DNA of 64,000 bases, from positions 2,480,001-2,544,000 of the forward strand of contig NC_092794.1 in NCBI RefSeq assembly GCF_918797505.1. The letters are read 5' to 3'. The notes beneath the pieces were generated by a model. It saw only the letters and a program-made list of their open reading frames with translations, ran no database searches and was not told where the DNA came from. Source of the stretch: Bemisia tabaci. Its lineage: Eukaryota; Arthropoda; Insecta; Hemiptera; Aleyrodidae. The position numbers were made by a program, and so were the translations under genes. Shown here in pieces: positions 24,001-34,767 of the stretch; positions within the stretch are counted from its first letter, which is position 1; the number at the start of each line of letters is the position of its first letter.

Positions 24001-27000
24001 TGAAGACTCTGAAATGGGGAAGGAGGGCTAAGAGATTTCTGTAGGTATCTCGCAGTTTCTCCACCAGATGAATGTGGATCAGCGATTTTTACTCTATTCT
24101 CAACAGAGTAAAAATATCCTCACCTGTTTTGATTCCTCACTTTTACACTCCTTGGACAGGTCAAAATAAGGATGCTTGTATCACAATCATCAACCCACAT
24201 GAAAGCACAACATTTAAAATGACTTCCGGACGAAATGTGAAACTATTCCCAAAATTAGTGTAGTAGGTGATCAGAACGAATGTATTAAATAATTTCCTAT
24301 GTTTCCAGGTGCAAGATAATGACGGGAAGCTGTTCTATTTAAGCACTGAAAATTTAAATCTAAGCAATTGGTTGTCTCATATAAGGCCAGCACCATCATT
24401 AGAAACTTCTAATGTGTCAATAGTCACCCGTGATTCACAATTGTACTTTGTATCCACAGCAACTATAGTCACAGGATCAGAACTTTTGTATTGGACAGAC
24501 AACATTGCCAAAGTTTGGGATGATAAGAAAGTGAACAAAAAAAGTAAGTCCTCCATCAAGTGGAAATATTTTATAATAGTCTTAGAAAATAACCTGATTT
24601 TAAAGAACTATCCAAGTATACTGGCTAAACTCAGAAACCTGGTATTTTGTTTGTGGAACAGGATACCAGGTTTCAAAATTTTCGTATGTATTTTATTTTT
24701 CAAAAAGAAATTAGCCAACGTAATTGCTTGGAGTTCTCACAGAATAATCTTCGAATACAGGAAGAAAGCAATGGGTTATGAAAGTTTTTTAGTACTTAAT
24801 TATGTCAATCAGTTCTCCAATAAACAATGAAGTGGGATAGGAACTCCACTTTATCATGAGTGGAGATCTGTTGTTTCGGAGTTTAGCCATCAATGTTTAA
24901 GTATATCATATGTTTTGTAAAACATTTGCACCTGTGAGGAGGTCTTCAAATTAGAATTGGTGCAAGGTAGGTAATGACTCGTGGTTTGGAAAGTAATATT
25001 TCTCTCTTTATACTATATTGTACTATATTTTTCTTTTTTTTTCAAATGTAATTAAAATTTATTGGAATCTCCAAAAAAAAAATTCGAATTTGATTTGTTT
25101 GTCCAGTCTACTTTTGGGCTTTCCAAGTATGAGATCTGGAAAACATTTCAGGATAATGTAATATATAGCGTTCGCAGATGATTGGACAGGTTACGTAATT
25201 AAGACCCTCAAAACATGTTTCCTCAACGAAATTTTACATAGCATACAATGGATGCAATCAGCAATGGACCTTTCAAAATTCAAAAAGAGAGAGTGAAATT
25301 TTTGTAAACCTCAATTCGCATTTTCCACCCAGGAGGAAGCAAAGTTTACTCAAGTCAGATAGAGCACTAAACTAATTTCGGTATACTTTTCAGTTGAAAA
25401 AGTTTCTTTTGAGTTGATTTGTTTTGATAAGATTAGAGGCGTCTTGTATCAAAAGTGGAAGGAAATGTGTGTGAAACTGTGAAACCCTGTTACAGTTATT
25501 TGCCTAATTAATTAATTACATAATTAATAAACTTTAGTTGTAATTCTTACTCGGTCAGGTGATCCATTTTTCACCATATCAACTGTTTGCCTAGTGCCAG
25601 AACAATTTTGTATTTTGAATGCTCATTACTTTCTGCAGTTTTAGCAATTTAGCTTTTTATACCTTGTGTGTACGAAAAACAGAAATAACTTGAAAAGTTG
25701 TAACCTACAGAATTAAAGGACCCTCGAGATGTTTGATGGATCGCTCTTCTTTTATTTTCAGATTGTGGTGGATGTAATATAAAGTTTAATCATATTTTCT
25801 ACTATCGTCTGCACTGTCAAATATTTCACGATGCAAACTGCAGCTTGACAGTGCGCAAGTACCATTGCAAAGTGTGCGGCGCTGCTGTCCTAGGCAAGCA
25901 AAATATTGTCAAACATGCCGCAGAACTTCATAGAGGGAAAGGAGCATATCAATGCCCTTTCTGTAAGAAGGTAAAGATTCATTTCTTCACTTGTTACTGT
26001 CCTATGTCCTGAGTCAAAATTTCTGATTGTTGCAACCAAAAATCTCCTTAGCAAAAAATGATGGAGCATTAAAATTTATATAAGGTTTACCTACGGGGAG
26101 TGTAAGAGTTTACTGAAACCTGGTCACCCTTTTGTCTGGAAATTTTATTTTATTACTGCTCGTTTGGATGTCATAAGATACAGACGGTGACTCAGTTGCT
26201 TGAGTTGCAGTCTGTGCTGGATGAATGATGATGGCCCGATGGCCGAAAACACATCGTTTGGAGAAAATTTCTGCACAAATAAGTAAAAAAGGATTTATTA
26301 CATTAGTTTACTGTTTGGAGTTTCAAAAGGTTTTGGGGGGAGAAAACATTGCTCATGAAAGTAGTCTAACCAAAAGACTTTACTCTAACCAGTTACTGAT
26401 TCATAGAGACCTCACTAACCATTCTCCAGTTGACAGATTTTCACCTGGATCAAAATGCCTATTTTAAAGGTCTGTCAGGGTGTATACAAGCCCGGAATTC
26501 CAGGAAAGTTCGGAAATAGTACTGATTTTTTAAGGGCGGTCTGGAAGTACTGAAAAAGTGTGGAAATTCCGCAAAAAGGTCCGGAATTTTTTTAATTTTT
26601 TGTCATTTTTGGCACAATTTCAAATTTTTGAAATTTTTCGAATTTCGTCAAATGGAGGTACTGAAAAAGTACGGAATTTTTCTGTCTTTCTTGAGAATGT
26701 ACTGAAAAAGTACTATAAAAGTACTTATTTTTGACCAGCCTGTTTTAGTAGACACCCTGTCGGTCTTTAAATCAAAGACCCTTTTCAGTTTTTTGAGTAT
26801 TACAAAAACTTGATGAGGGAAAAAAAAAGCAAAAGTTTTGATTAGTCTTCTCATGTACTTTTTTCTTGTACTAATTCTTTGTCTTCAATTTTTTACAGTT
26901 TTTCTTACGACTAAACTATTTGGATATGCATAAAACTTATGGGTGTTCATCAAATCCTCAGCGGCTGAGACCTTTATGTGATTTTTGCGGACGAAAATTT

Positions 27001-30000
27001 TGTCAGCCCCAGAAATTGAAAGTTCATATCAAACGAATGCATGGCGGTATGTTCACAACTATATCTGTTCACAAAAGAAATTTATTTTGAATGGGTGTTG
27101 AATGCTTCGAGTTGGACCTTTACCATCAAGAAATTGTTGTAACCCTTTTAGCTTTTACTGTATGTTCACCCAACTTTGAGGGAATTTAGAAGAAAAATGT
27201 TTTTATTTTTCGATTTTTTCAAGCAAACAGCTTTTACCTATGTCTGGGGTTCAAAGTATCTTTTTAGAGATGAATTTAAAATATTTTCTCAACACCTTAA
27301 ATCCTGATCTTGATCTGAAGGGGAGGAGAGGGCCGGAAACGACCCCTCCTACCACCAGCAGGGGGCCATCCCTAAATTATGTAATGCTCCAAGGGGTGAG
27401 CGGGGGTCAGCGCTTTACGGTGTTAAAGGGGGTGCGGGTACAGAGCAAAGTGTTACTTAACTAGTTTAAATGATTTTTTTCGATTTTCTGTAGAATTTTT
27501 CGTCAGTTGCCTTTAGAAGTTTTAAAGAATCTCAAAAATATTCTGTGCAATACTTCCACTTTTCCTCTTCAAATAAAAACGCCAATCTTTTCAGTAATTG
27601 TATGGTGATTTTTAGATTATTTTTTATCATGGGGGGGGGGGTCTGGGCAAGTGTTACGGAGCGTTACAGGGCGGTAGGGGGGGGGGTGTCAAATAATCGC
27701 AAATTTAGCGTTACATAATGTAGGGACAGCCCCTAAGAGCGCTGACTTTCAGGGTGCATATCAAAGTTTAGCCTAGGGCGTTGAAAGCGTAAATGCCCTC
27801 CTCTGTGTATCGAGCAGTACGAAAGAAAATTAAATCCAAAGGCCCAGATTCCTCTACAAAATTTGAGAAAACCTAGTGAAGGCACATGATAGTTCTTAAA
27901 ATAATAGTCCAGCCATAAGCTCATTCTTGGCTAAACAAGTATGTTAAAAGTATATCCTGAAAAGTCTGATTCTTTTTTTCAAACGAAAATAGAGGAATGC
28001 CATTTTTGTATATTACATTATGGAACTGGGTTGATATGTCTGCATTGAACAATGCAGTTATGGCTGGGTGGAAATTCCAAGGTATTCAATGAAATCGTCT
28101 CATAAAAACACACACTGTCTCTTGATACAAGTTGGCAAGTTATTGGAAGAGGCACTGAAATTTCCACCCATCCACAAATGGCACTTCCCGATTCATTCTT
28201 GTCCATGTAGCTTGATTGAGGGTTAAGTTGTCCACATCAGAAAAAATTATCACTGCTGAACGTTATTTAGCAATAATGATTAATGATATAGCTAGTCATT
28301 ATATCTAATAATTGACTTTTTCTTATTTTTTAGATATTTCATCTATTCTAGCAGAATTTCAGTGCATGAGTTGTTTAAGGGTACTTGGCTCAAGGGCTGC
28401 ATTGCAGCGACATAATAAAGAAGTGCATCACAAGAGCGAGAGAGTATCGTTCACCTGCCAACAGTGCGGAAAAGGTTTCCAGAATAAGTCAAATTTGAAA
28501 ATTCATATGCTCACGCATTCTGGCATCAAACCTTTCAGGTAGTTTTTCTCCTTTTATTCTAGCTTTCTCTGCTTACCTCATCTTTTTTTTTCATCAACAA
28601 TAATCCATCCATGTTCGGATTCCTAGAGTCCGCTAATGTCTAAAACACAAGAATTTATTTTTCGAGCTTTGCTGTTTTCTTACTTACTTTATGAATTTAA
28701 CCTCTTAATCAGTATCTACTCTTCCATTCCTATAAAAAAAGGGGAAAAATCGGCTGAGCTCAAAATATTTTATCATATCTCCTCAATAGATTCTATTTTG
28801 TACATTCGCAACGGAGATTACTTAATCCAATCCAAATTGATATTCGTTGCAAGATGAATAAGTGTTACTTATATGCTTTTCTTCAAATGTTTAGGTGCTC
28901 AGTGGCTGAATGCTCCTCTGCCTTCACAACGAAACAATGTTTGCAACTTCATTACAAAAAATTTCATGGCCTTTCTGATGAGAACATGCCTAAAATTCAT
29001 CGGACTGTCGAGTATACTTTCAATGCTTACGCTGGAGAAAACCTGAGTGATTCGCAAGCGGGATCGCCCCAAAGTATGTGCAGTTATCTCAAGTAAAAAA
29101 TTAAATATTAATCTTATGGTTGTGTGAAATTTTGTCATTACGGTTTTCCCTGAATACACTGTTACTCTGAGAAAATCATCGAGTGTCTAGGAATAAAGAT
29201 TTAATTACAAGCAAGATATGATTTTGGAAATCAAAAGAATTCCAAAAATGATATTTAGTGACTCTCTGTTCTTTCTCGGGTGTTGATGTATATTTTTAAA
29301 TTATTCTGAAAGTAAGGATAAAGCCAAAAAAGAATAGGTAGGTATTTAATTATTAGAAATTTTTTTATTCTCCTGGAAGTGTAATAAGTGTTGTAATCCA
29401 ATGAGCGTTTTATAAAATCTTCTGTACCACCACAGAAACACTTCAAACTTTCTAATCCACCAATGTGTCATAAAAGTCTGCATATTAAAATGGATTCCTC
29501 TTCTTTACAAATTTCTCACCAACCAGAAACTTGATACGAAGAGTCATTAGTGCACTTACAACAACAGCCAGTCCCTTGACTAGCATATACTATTAATAGT
29601 AATTTTGCCCATCAGAAATACTGCATTTTTGCTCTTTGAGTAAATCACGTCTTTGACCAGCCTTCTTTTATCTTTGCAGGTTGCGAAAACTCTGACAGTC
29701 AATGCCAAACACCAACTTCTCCTTCGCCTTCAGAGATCAGCTCTAAGAATCGTAGGCTTTCAAGTCCAGTTAACATGACAAGCCATGATGAAACTGATAT
29801 CTCCAGTAACCAGTATAATGTCGCAGTTAATTGTAGCAGTAACTTCGATGAGCAAAGTGATAGTGCTCATAGCTCCAGTGTTATCATGAAAAGCAGTGTG
29901 AAGGGGTACCATGAAGAGATAGTATCAGAAATAAGAGAGAAGCCGTCCATGCTGCCTTTATCCAGTGAATGCGAAACTGAAATAGAAAACAAAGGGTTGT

Positions 30001-32702
30001 ATCCATATGGACGCACAGATTCTTCCAACGCAAGTCTTCTGGTTGAAGCTGCAATTGATGCTGTAGAGAAAGTGATCAATGTTGATCATTCGCCTATTAA
30101 TTTCACCATCACCCATGATCCAGCGGGCGTCCCCGCTGGAATGGATCACGATGATGAGCAGAGAGGAGTAAGTTCTCAGTCACCTGTGCTAATGCCTCCG
30201 TTCAATTTGTCTGTTCATCCGGAATCTCAATCTAGTTCACTGGATATCAGGTAATCTTCAGCTTTTTTAAAATTGAATGCATTTAGTCATTTTATCAGTT
30301 CATTTTCTTTCTCTTCAGGTTGATACAGTCTTAGATCGATTTTTTAAATTCCTGCAGAAAAATTCGGCAGGTCTTACCTCGATCCTGTTCACTGAAATTC
30401 CTTCTTATGAGAAATTCAGATATATTCAGTTCTCTCTATTTAATCAAAATCTCACCAAATTATGCTTTGGCACAAAGCCCAGGAACCATTTTGATGTATT
30501 TCTGCTAAACGGAAGCAGAGACAGGTGGGAAAGAACTGGGTGTGCATGTTAGTCGAGGGCCGTTAGAATAAATGGGAATTATAAAGTGCCAGTGACGTCA
30601 GCGGCGACGAAGCCGCCGCCATCGTTGCTCAGGGTCTGCTTTAACTGCTTTAGCCCTCTTCATGACGCTCTTGTCATATGCCCACGGCTCATCATAAGTG
30701 CCGCATTCAATGGGCGCTTAGTTCCGTTTGGTAAAATGTAAAATCCCGCTTTTCCATTTCTCCAAAGGGAATCACGCCCACGTTTACATTGTTTCTTGTG
30801 CAGCTTTCTAGGGTATATTCCATCTTTCCCACTCGTCCGTAGTTCCATTTAGCAGAATGGACCATTAGACAAGGTACGAATTGAAGCATTCTGATACATG
30901 TTTCTCAATTAGAATTTCACGTAAAACACGATTCTTGCATTGAAAACTACTGAGATTAACTCCTAATTAAGATATTAAAGTTTTTATCTTACATTGTTTA
31001 CGGGAAATTTGAATTGCCCGGTCACAAGAAGCGCAATGCTCTACGTGAGTCCAATCGTGTATTACAACGGTTACGGCAGGCTTCTCAATCGATCATTGTT
31101 CCTCCCCCACCCTTCATCGTTCAAAGTGTATACAATTTGCCACAGCTGAGCCAAAGCGTCAAGATTGAAGTTTCCAGATTTTCATACCGTAGAGATTGTC
31201 ATGGTAAAGTTTAGTATGCGATTTGACTCACAGAGGAGTGTGTTTTCATGAGCGGGAGGTTTGAAATTACGTGTCAGGAAACATTTTTTGAATATCTTAG
31301 TTAGGAAATCATTTCAGTAATTTTCGTCGCGCAAATCGTGTTCTACGTGAAATTTCGGTCAGGAGACATGCATCAGAATGCTTAACTTCATACCTTGTCT
31401 AGTGGTCCATTACGTCCATTTAAGGGTTTGAATGATGAAAAATAATGTGTCCTAACTTGCGTAAAGTTTGTGCCTCTTCATCTCCAACAGTCCTGGTTTG
31501 AGAAGAGATCAAAAATCATCTTTGTCATACTATGAATAACTCGGCTACTTTTTTTTCGAATAAAATCAATCGAGAGTGACCTTGAGCTTTGTTGATCGTA
31601 TATTTTCCATCACCAAAAATTCAAATTTGAGAAAAACTGTTTAGTATACCATCAATCTTTTAAGTCGATTGAGTCTCAAGAAGGGATAATACTTCAGATC
31701 TCTCTCTATCGACTCCCAATTGATGTAAGTCAGCTTTGTTCTGTAGAATTTAGTCTTCGTGCCACTAAATCTGAAGTATTCTTATCAAATATAGGAGTCC
31801 TGTATAGTTTGTACCATATTTTTGAAAATACTCTCATGAAAATCGGGTAGATTGCTAATTAATTTTACTCTTTCCACAGCATATCCTCAGCTTATCACGA
31901 TGAAATTACACCTCCTCACTATGGTGCTCCGTACAGCTTACATCTCTCTCCTGTTGATGTTGTTCGTGTTGCTGAGCAAAACGAAAACTACCTCCATAAA
32001 ACAGATGATATGTCTGGTGATGAGTGCGAAAATCCTGTTCAAAATCTGTGTCTCAGCTCAAAGGATCGGCTCCAAATTGACGTCCTTGCTTACAAATCAT
32101 ACCCAGAGAGCATTGAAGAAAAATCTAGTCTTCTCAAACAATATGAGAACCGAGATCGCTTACCATTCCTAAAGCACTATAGTCCATTAGATGACCGAGG
32201 CCTAAAGTATGACCCTCTAGACGAGCGATTAATCAGTGCTTCAGAAGAAAGACTCAACTTATTCAAACAATACGAGTTATTAGAAGAACGCTCTCCAACT
32301 CTTCTAAAGCAGTATGATGTAATGGAAGAGAGATCTAGCCTGTATAAATTGTACGATAATGGAACTGATGAAAGAGGTTTCAGTTTTGAATCATTAGAGT
32401 CCGCAGACCTATCGCGCTGTCCTGCTTTAGGTCATATCTACTCCAACCTTCAAGTGTCTCCTCCAAAGTATCCTCGCCCTCTGTATGGGACCAATCCATC
32501 TCACGCATACTCTGATGTTTTGAGAGTGGTTAATTTACACTCGCAATCGGTGGACCTTTCGTTGCCGCGCCCTCCAGCAACGAATCTTATCCCCTCCTCT
32601 CCCACGTACCAGTCATATCCCTTGTCGCCCACTCTTCCCACTTATCTCACACCTCGATCAGCCCTCTCTCCTACTTATCATCCCTACTCAGGCTATTATT
32701 AA
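17887..32702 (+). CDS. PR/SET-domain C2H2 zinc-finger protein (PRDM-like), complete coding region, 11 exons
   Basis: Coding exons: 17887-18092, 19100-19206, 20622-20994, 22676-23153, 24309-24543, 25762-25970, 26899-27046, 28334-28538, 28895-29073, 29680-30250, 31880-32702. All introns are GT-AG and the phases close to 1177 codons plus TAA. Layout: N-terminal motif 40-66; Ser/Glu-rich linker; zinc knuckle with C279, C282, H286, C291; PR domain about 345-452 (FGPLIGE at 364, NWLSHIRPA at 408, LYFVSTATIVTGSELLYW to 450); seven zinc fingers 468-678; Ser/Pro-rich tail with short tyrosine repeats 987-1069. PRDM proteins are nuclear regulators that bind DNA through their fingers; their PR domains are often catalytically weak or inactive. 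Knuckle plus PR plus fingers recalls PRDM4/10/15, but the orthologue was not fixed. The ATG is the first in an exon with an acceptor at 17867, so at least one non-coding 5' exon lies upstream. Confidence 0.88.
19100..19206 (+). CDS. PRDM-like gene, coding exon 2
   Basis: Acceptor TTCTTTCAG, donor GTGAGT, residues 69-104. Polar and Ser-rich with no domain. Both neighbouring junctions preserve the frame. Confidence 0.75.
19559..20345 (+). repeat. 130 bp tandem array in the second coding intron of the PRDM-like gene
   Basis: Six units start near 19559, 19691, 19821, 19951, 20081 and 20211. Each has GTAGCATTTTAG or TTAGCATTTTAGG, then GGCCGCCATCTTG, then ACCGAGTTTCACGAAAATC. The central units differ by only a few bases; the two outer ones are more diverged, as expected if the array grew by central unequal exchange. 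A 78-codon minus-strand frame inside it is an artefact of the repeat. Confidence 0.9.
20622..20994 (+). CDS. PRDM-like gene, coding exon 3
   Basis: Acceptor ATGTTTCAG, donor GTAAGA, residues 105-228. An acidic, low-complexity linker rich in Ser, Glu, Asn and Pro. It directly follows an intron that carries a 130 bp tandem array. Confidence 0.8.
21537..22273. repeat. Inverted-repeat element in a PRDM-like intron
   Basis: TGTGTCCCATTAAGGAGGGT (about 21540) is mirrored by ACCCTCCTTAATGGGACACA near 22248-22267. A small palindrome AGGGTCTAAGC / GCTTAGACCCT lies at 22201-22231. The body between is AT-rich. Confidence 0.6.
22676..23153 (+). CDS. PRDM-like gene, coding exon 4: zinc knuckle and start of PR domain
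   Basis: Acceptor ATATTCCAG, donor GTGAGT, residues 229-388. A basic start is followed by the knuckle CPYCNQLHQGTVCP (from residue 279) and the first half of the PR domain, including FTEFGPLIGEPI. The exon ends in phase 0 inside the PR domain. Confidence 0.88.
23815..24030. repeat. Dispersed repeat, copy 2
   Basis: GCGTGCGAAAATTGAAAGGC and CCAAAAACAG match 6560-6620, and the AT-rich continuation matches weakly. Confidence 0.45.
24309..24543 (+). CDS. PRDM-like gene, coding exon 5: second half of PR domain
   Basis: Acceptor TTTCCAG, donor GTAAGT, residues 389-466. It carries the PR hallmarks: SNWLSHIRPA, then SQLYFVSTATIVTGSELLYW, matching the family pattern NW..yv..A and ...y.....i..G.ELL.WY. 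The usual Tyr after the final Trp is replaced by Thr-Asp. Confidence 0.88.
25330..25560. repeat. Dispersed repeat E, copy 1
   Basis: GAGCACTAAACTAATTTC, GATTAGAGGCGTCTT and the AATTAATTA part match a stretch at 49405-49640 in a pyd intron. Confidence 0.5.
25762..25970 (+). CDS. PRDM-like gene, coding exon 6: zinc fingers 1-3 (part)
   Basis: Acceptor TATTTTCAG, donor GTAAAG, residues 467-536. Finger 1 uses C468, C471, H484, H489. Finger 2 uses C502, C505, H518, H523. The Cys pair of finger 3 (C531, C534) ends the exon. Confidence 0.88.
26476..26759 (-). mobile_element. Non-autonomous element with CAGGGTGT termini
   Basis: Ends CAGGGTGTATACAAGCC and GTAGACACCCTG, 284 bp, with internal runs of AGTACTGAAAAAGT-like motifs. 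Reverse-complement relative of the element at 56573-57900. No clear target duplication. Confidence 0.65.
26899..27046 (+). CDS. PRDM-like gene, coding exon 7: zinc fingers 3-4
   Basis: Acceptor TTTTTTACAG, donor GTATGT, residues 537-585. It completes finger 3 with H547 and C552 (a C2HC finger). Finger 4 uses C563, C566, H579, H584. Confidence 0.87.
27361..27735. mobile_element. Inverted-repeat element with GTTACATAATG sub-terminal motif
   Basis: Left GGGGGCCATCCCTAAATTAT then GTAATGCT; right AGCGTTACATAATGTAGGGA then CAGCCCC. 375 bp, G-rich interior with runs of 10 or more G at about 27631-27640 and 27677-27686. Confidence 0.7.
28334..28538 (+). CDS. PRDM-like gene, coding exon 8: zinc fingers 5-6
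   Basis: Acceptor TATTTTTTAG, donor GTAGTT (weak), residues 586-653. Finger 5 uses C596, C599, H612, H617. Finger 6 uses C627, C630, H643, H647 and is followed by HSGIKPF, the only canonical TGEKPF-type linker in the protein. Confidence 0.87.
28895..29073 (+). CDS. PRDM-like gene, coding exon 9: zinc finger 7
   Basis: Acceptor AAATGTTTAG, donor GTATGT, residues 654-713. Finger 7 has a four-residue gap between its cysteines (C655, C660) and H673, H678. A polar stretch follows. Confidence 0.85.
29680..30250 (+). CDS. PRDM-like gene, coding exon 10: low-complexity region
   Basis: Acceptor TATCTTTGCAG, donor GTAATC, residues 714-903. Ser/Pro-rich with acidic patches and no domain recognised. 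A short helical stretch, ASLLVEAAIDAVEKVINV, stands out as possibly conserved. The donor is followed by a 1.6 kb intron. Confidence 0.82.
30497..31407. repeat. Nested inverted repeats in the last PRDM-like intron
   Basis: An inner element, 30859-31407, has long arms (GGACCATTAGACAAGGTACG against ACCTTGTCTAGTGGTCC, extending about 120 bp). Left of it a second pair, 30497-30533 and 30823-30860, matches as CTGCTAAACGGAA...GTGGGAAAG and its complement. Frames at 30277-30552 and 30660-30889 fall here and are not exons. Confidence 0.6.
31880..32702 (+). CDS. PRDM-like gene, coding exon 11: C-terminal exon
   Basis: Acceptor CTCTTTCCACAG, residues 904-1177, stop TAA at 32700-32702. It carries six degenerate repeats of the form LLKQYD.LEER (about 987-1069), then a Pro/Tyr/Ser-rich end finishing SGYY. 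A 106-codon frame overlaps on the same strand but does not join the upstream exon. Confidence 0.85.
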
Positions 32703-32793
32703 GTTTTTAACCCCTCCTATTTTCTTTTTTAATGCCTCTATCATTTTATATTTTCATTTTTATGTCATTGGCTTTTGGCTGTGTAACAAATTG

Positions 32794-32799
32794 AATAAA
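32794..32799 (+). terminator. Polyadenylation signal of the PRDM-like gene
   Basis: AATAAA lies about 90 bases past the stop codon, in T-rich sequence, a normal place for a short 3' UTR. Use of this signal is inferred. Confidence 0.6.
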
Positions 32800-33690
32800 T
32801 ACTTCAAGCTAATTGAAACTATTCTTTTATTACTTGTGACGCTTTTTTCTTACCCTATAAATTGTCCATTCAAAAGAATCAAGCCCCGCACCCCTCTGAT
32901 CAATGCTCATAGAACAAAGATCAATCTCTGCCGTAGTAAGAATTGGAAAATATTTAATGCAAAATATGAGGCCGAGTCAGGTTAGCGGCTCAACTTTTGT
33001 TTAAGGGTTGATTAATTTTAGCGAGCCTTGGTCCTTTGAGTGTGCCAATATACTTGCGTTTCAACCCTTAAACAGTACTCCAAGTCAGTCCCCACTTTTC
33101 GTGTTGTATACTACAATTTGCAATTGAATGTGTCTACACTGAAAATAATGATGAATGAATGATTCGGACAAAAAGGAAGTCCGACAAGTGAATCCTATGA
33201 ACATGGTTTGTTTTGATTTATTTCATTTAAACTGAGTTTCACAGAAACGCGCCAAGTCATTTTTGGAAAATAATAAGATCAACAATTAAGAGTCAAAAAA
33301 TAATATTTTGACCTTTAATATGGGCATTTAACTCTGTTCTTAGCGTTAAGTCTTATGGTGGTAAAATCTAAAAAGCTTGAAACCTTCTCCGCTCAAACTT
33401 GAAGCAAGAACTTGGTGCAATTCTAGAGGAGTAATCTCAGGATTATAGAGGAGCTGGGACATTTTGTCTATTTTGCTTTACGACCAATGGTTTATGAGAT
33501 GTTGGCATTTTTTTTAAATTCAAAAATCCATCAATATTCATCACGATGAATAACCGATGAGCACCAAAATTTTGAACATTCAAATTGACCTTAGGGGCTC
33601 CCGACCCCAAGGGTTTGTGGAGTAAAAGTAGTGGTTAAACTCGGTTCAATTGTACAAAATTCCTTTCATTACAAATACTACCAACTAATT

Positions 33691-33953
33691 GGAGGCTTGG
33701 GTGCAAAAAGGGCACAACTTCTTGGCAGTGTTTCAGAATAGCCCCCCAACAATGTCTTTTTTTGTGGCGAAACTTCAAGGTATTTTTGAACTTGAGATTT
33801 GTGCTGAAGATGTCGTTAAAATTATGAAGAATATTCTGTTGAATTCACATCTCTGTGCAGGTATTTTTTTTTCTGTTTGGAGTAAAAACGTAAAAATAAA
33901 TTCTGAAACATAGGAACTAAGCTAAGAAGTACCCATTTCGCACCGAAGTCCTC
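33691..33953. repeat. MITE family F copy 1
   Basis: Left GGAGGCTTGGGTGCAAAAAG then GGCACAACTTC, right GAAGTACCCATTTCGCACCG then AAGTCCTC. Internal ATGAAGAATATTCTG matches the copy at 53.2 kb. Confidence 0.75.
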
Positions 33954-34761
33954 AATTGACAGGATGAGAGTTAAAAAAATAAAGGCACAAATTTAAATGA
34001 AATGAAGGTTTTTCTTTTAATCATGATTATTATCAACAATTTAAACTTAAAACAACAAAGTTTAGATAAAGGCAAAAAAATTTATTTCGAAATATGGAGA
34101 TTTGTCTCCTTTTCCTCTCTGCTGATAGTACATAAAATCTCAGCAAATAAATGGGGAAAAAGAGAGAGAAAAACTATGACAGATTAAGAAGTCAATTGGA
34201 AAGTAAAATTACAAAGAAATAATAAATGAGTATAAACATCAAGAAAATTTACAAAAAAATCAATGATACAGTTTGTTAAAAAATCATAAATTCTTGAACT
34301 AAAAACGGGGACCGAAAGAAGATTGTTGTGCAAGAGCACGATGAGCGACAAATATACAAAATTTTAACCAAAGCTAGGCTGTTCTGCTTTAAACTTTTCA
34401 GTTTTATTATGTTTTCTGTTTCTGCTCCAAAATTTCCCTCTATTTTTCTGCTGAAGGAATTTTCAACATAATTGATCATTCAAATGTGATGTAAGACATG
34501 CATTCATTCTTTTGTCTATCTCTGAAGTACCAGATTTTAAATGAGTTCAGTAAAATCATTCCGAAGCACAAATTATTTGTCAAGTATGGGACATTCAACT
34601 CTTTGAACGATAGATTTGCACTGACAATGAGGGATTTCAATGTAGACAAAAGAGCGTAAGGCTAAGTTGCTTTCTAACTGGGTCGTGCCCTCTAGAGTTG
34701 CAGCAAAAGATTACAGAATAGTTATTTCTTCCAGAGATACAGCAATAAAAAGGGGACCAGG

Positions 34762-34767
34762 TTTATT
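34762..34767 (-). terminator. Possible polyadenylation signal for pyd
   Basis: TTTATT on the plus strand (AATAAA on the minus strand) is the first exact hexamer I found downstream of the stop. It would give a 2 kb 3' UTR. Variant hexamers (ATTAAA) lie closer, for example near 36254, so this is only a candidate. Confidence 0.2.

Noticed and set aside
30277..30552. 91-codon frame after PRDM exon 10 as an extra exon
   Set aside because: Exon 10 joins exon 11 in frame; this frame runs into inverted-repeat DNA shared with 30823-30860.
31852..32172. 106-codon frame overlapping PRDM exon 11
   Set aside because: It does not fit the phase of the upstream exon; the 230-codon frame does and continues to the gene's stop.
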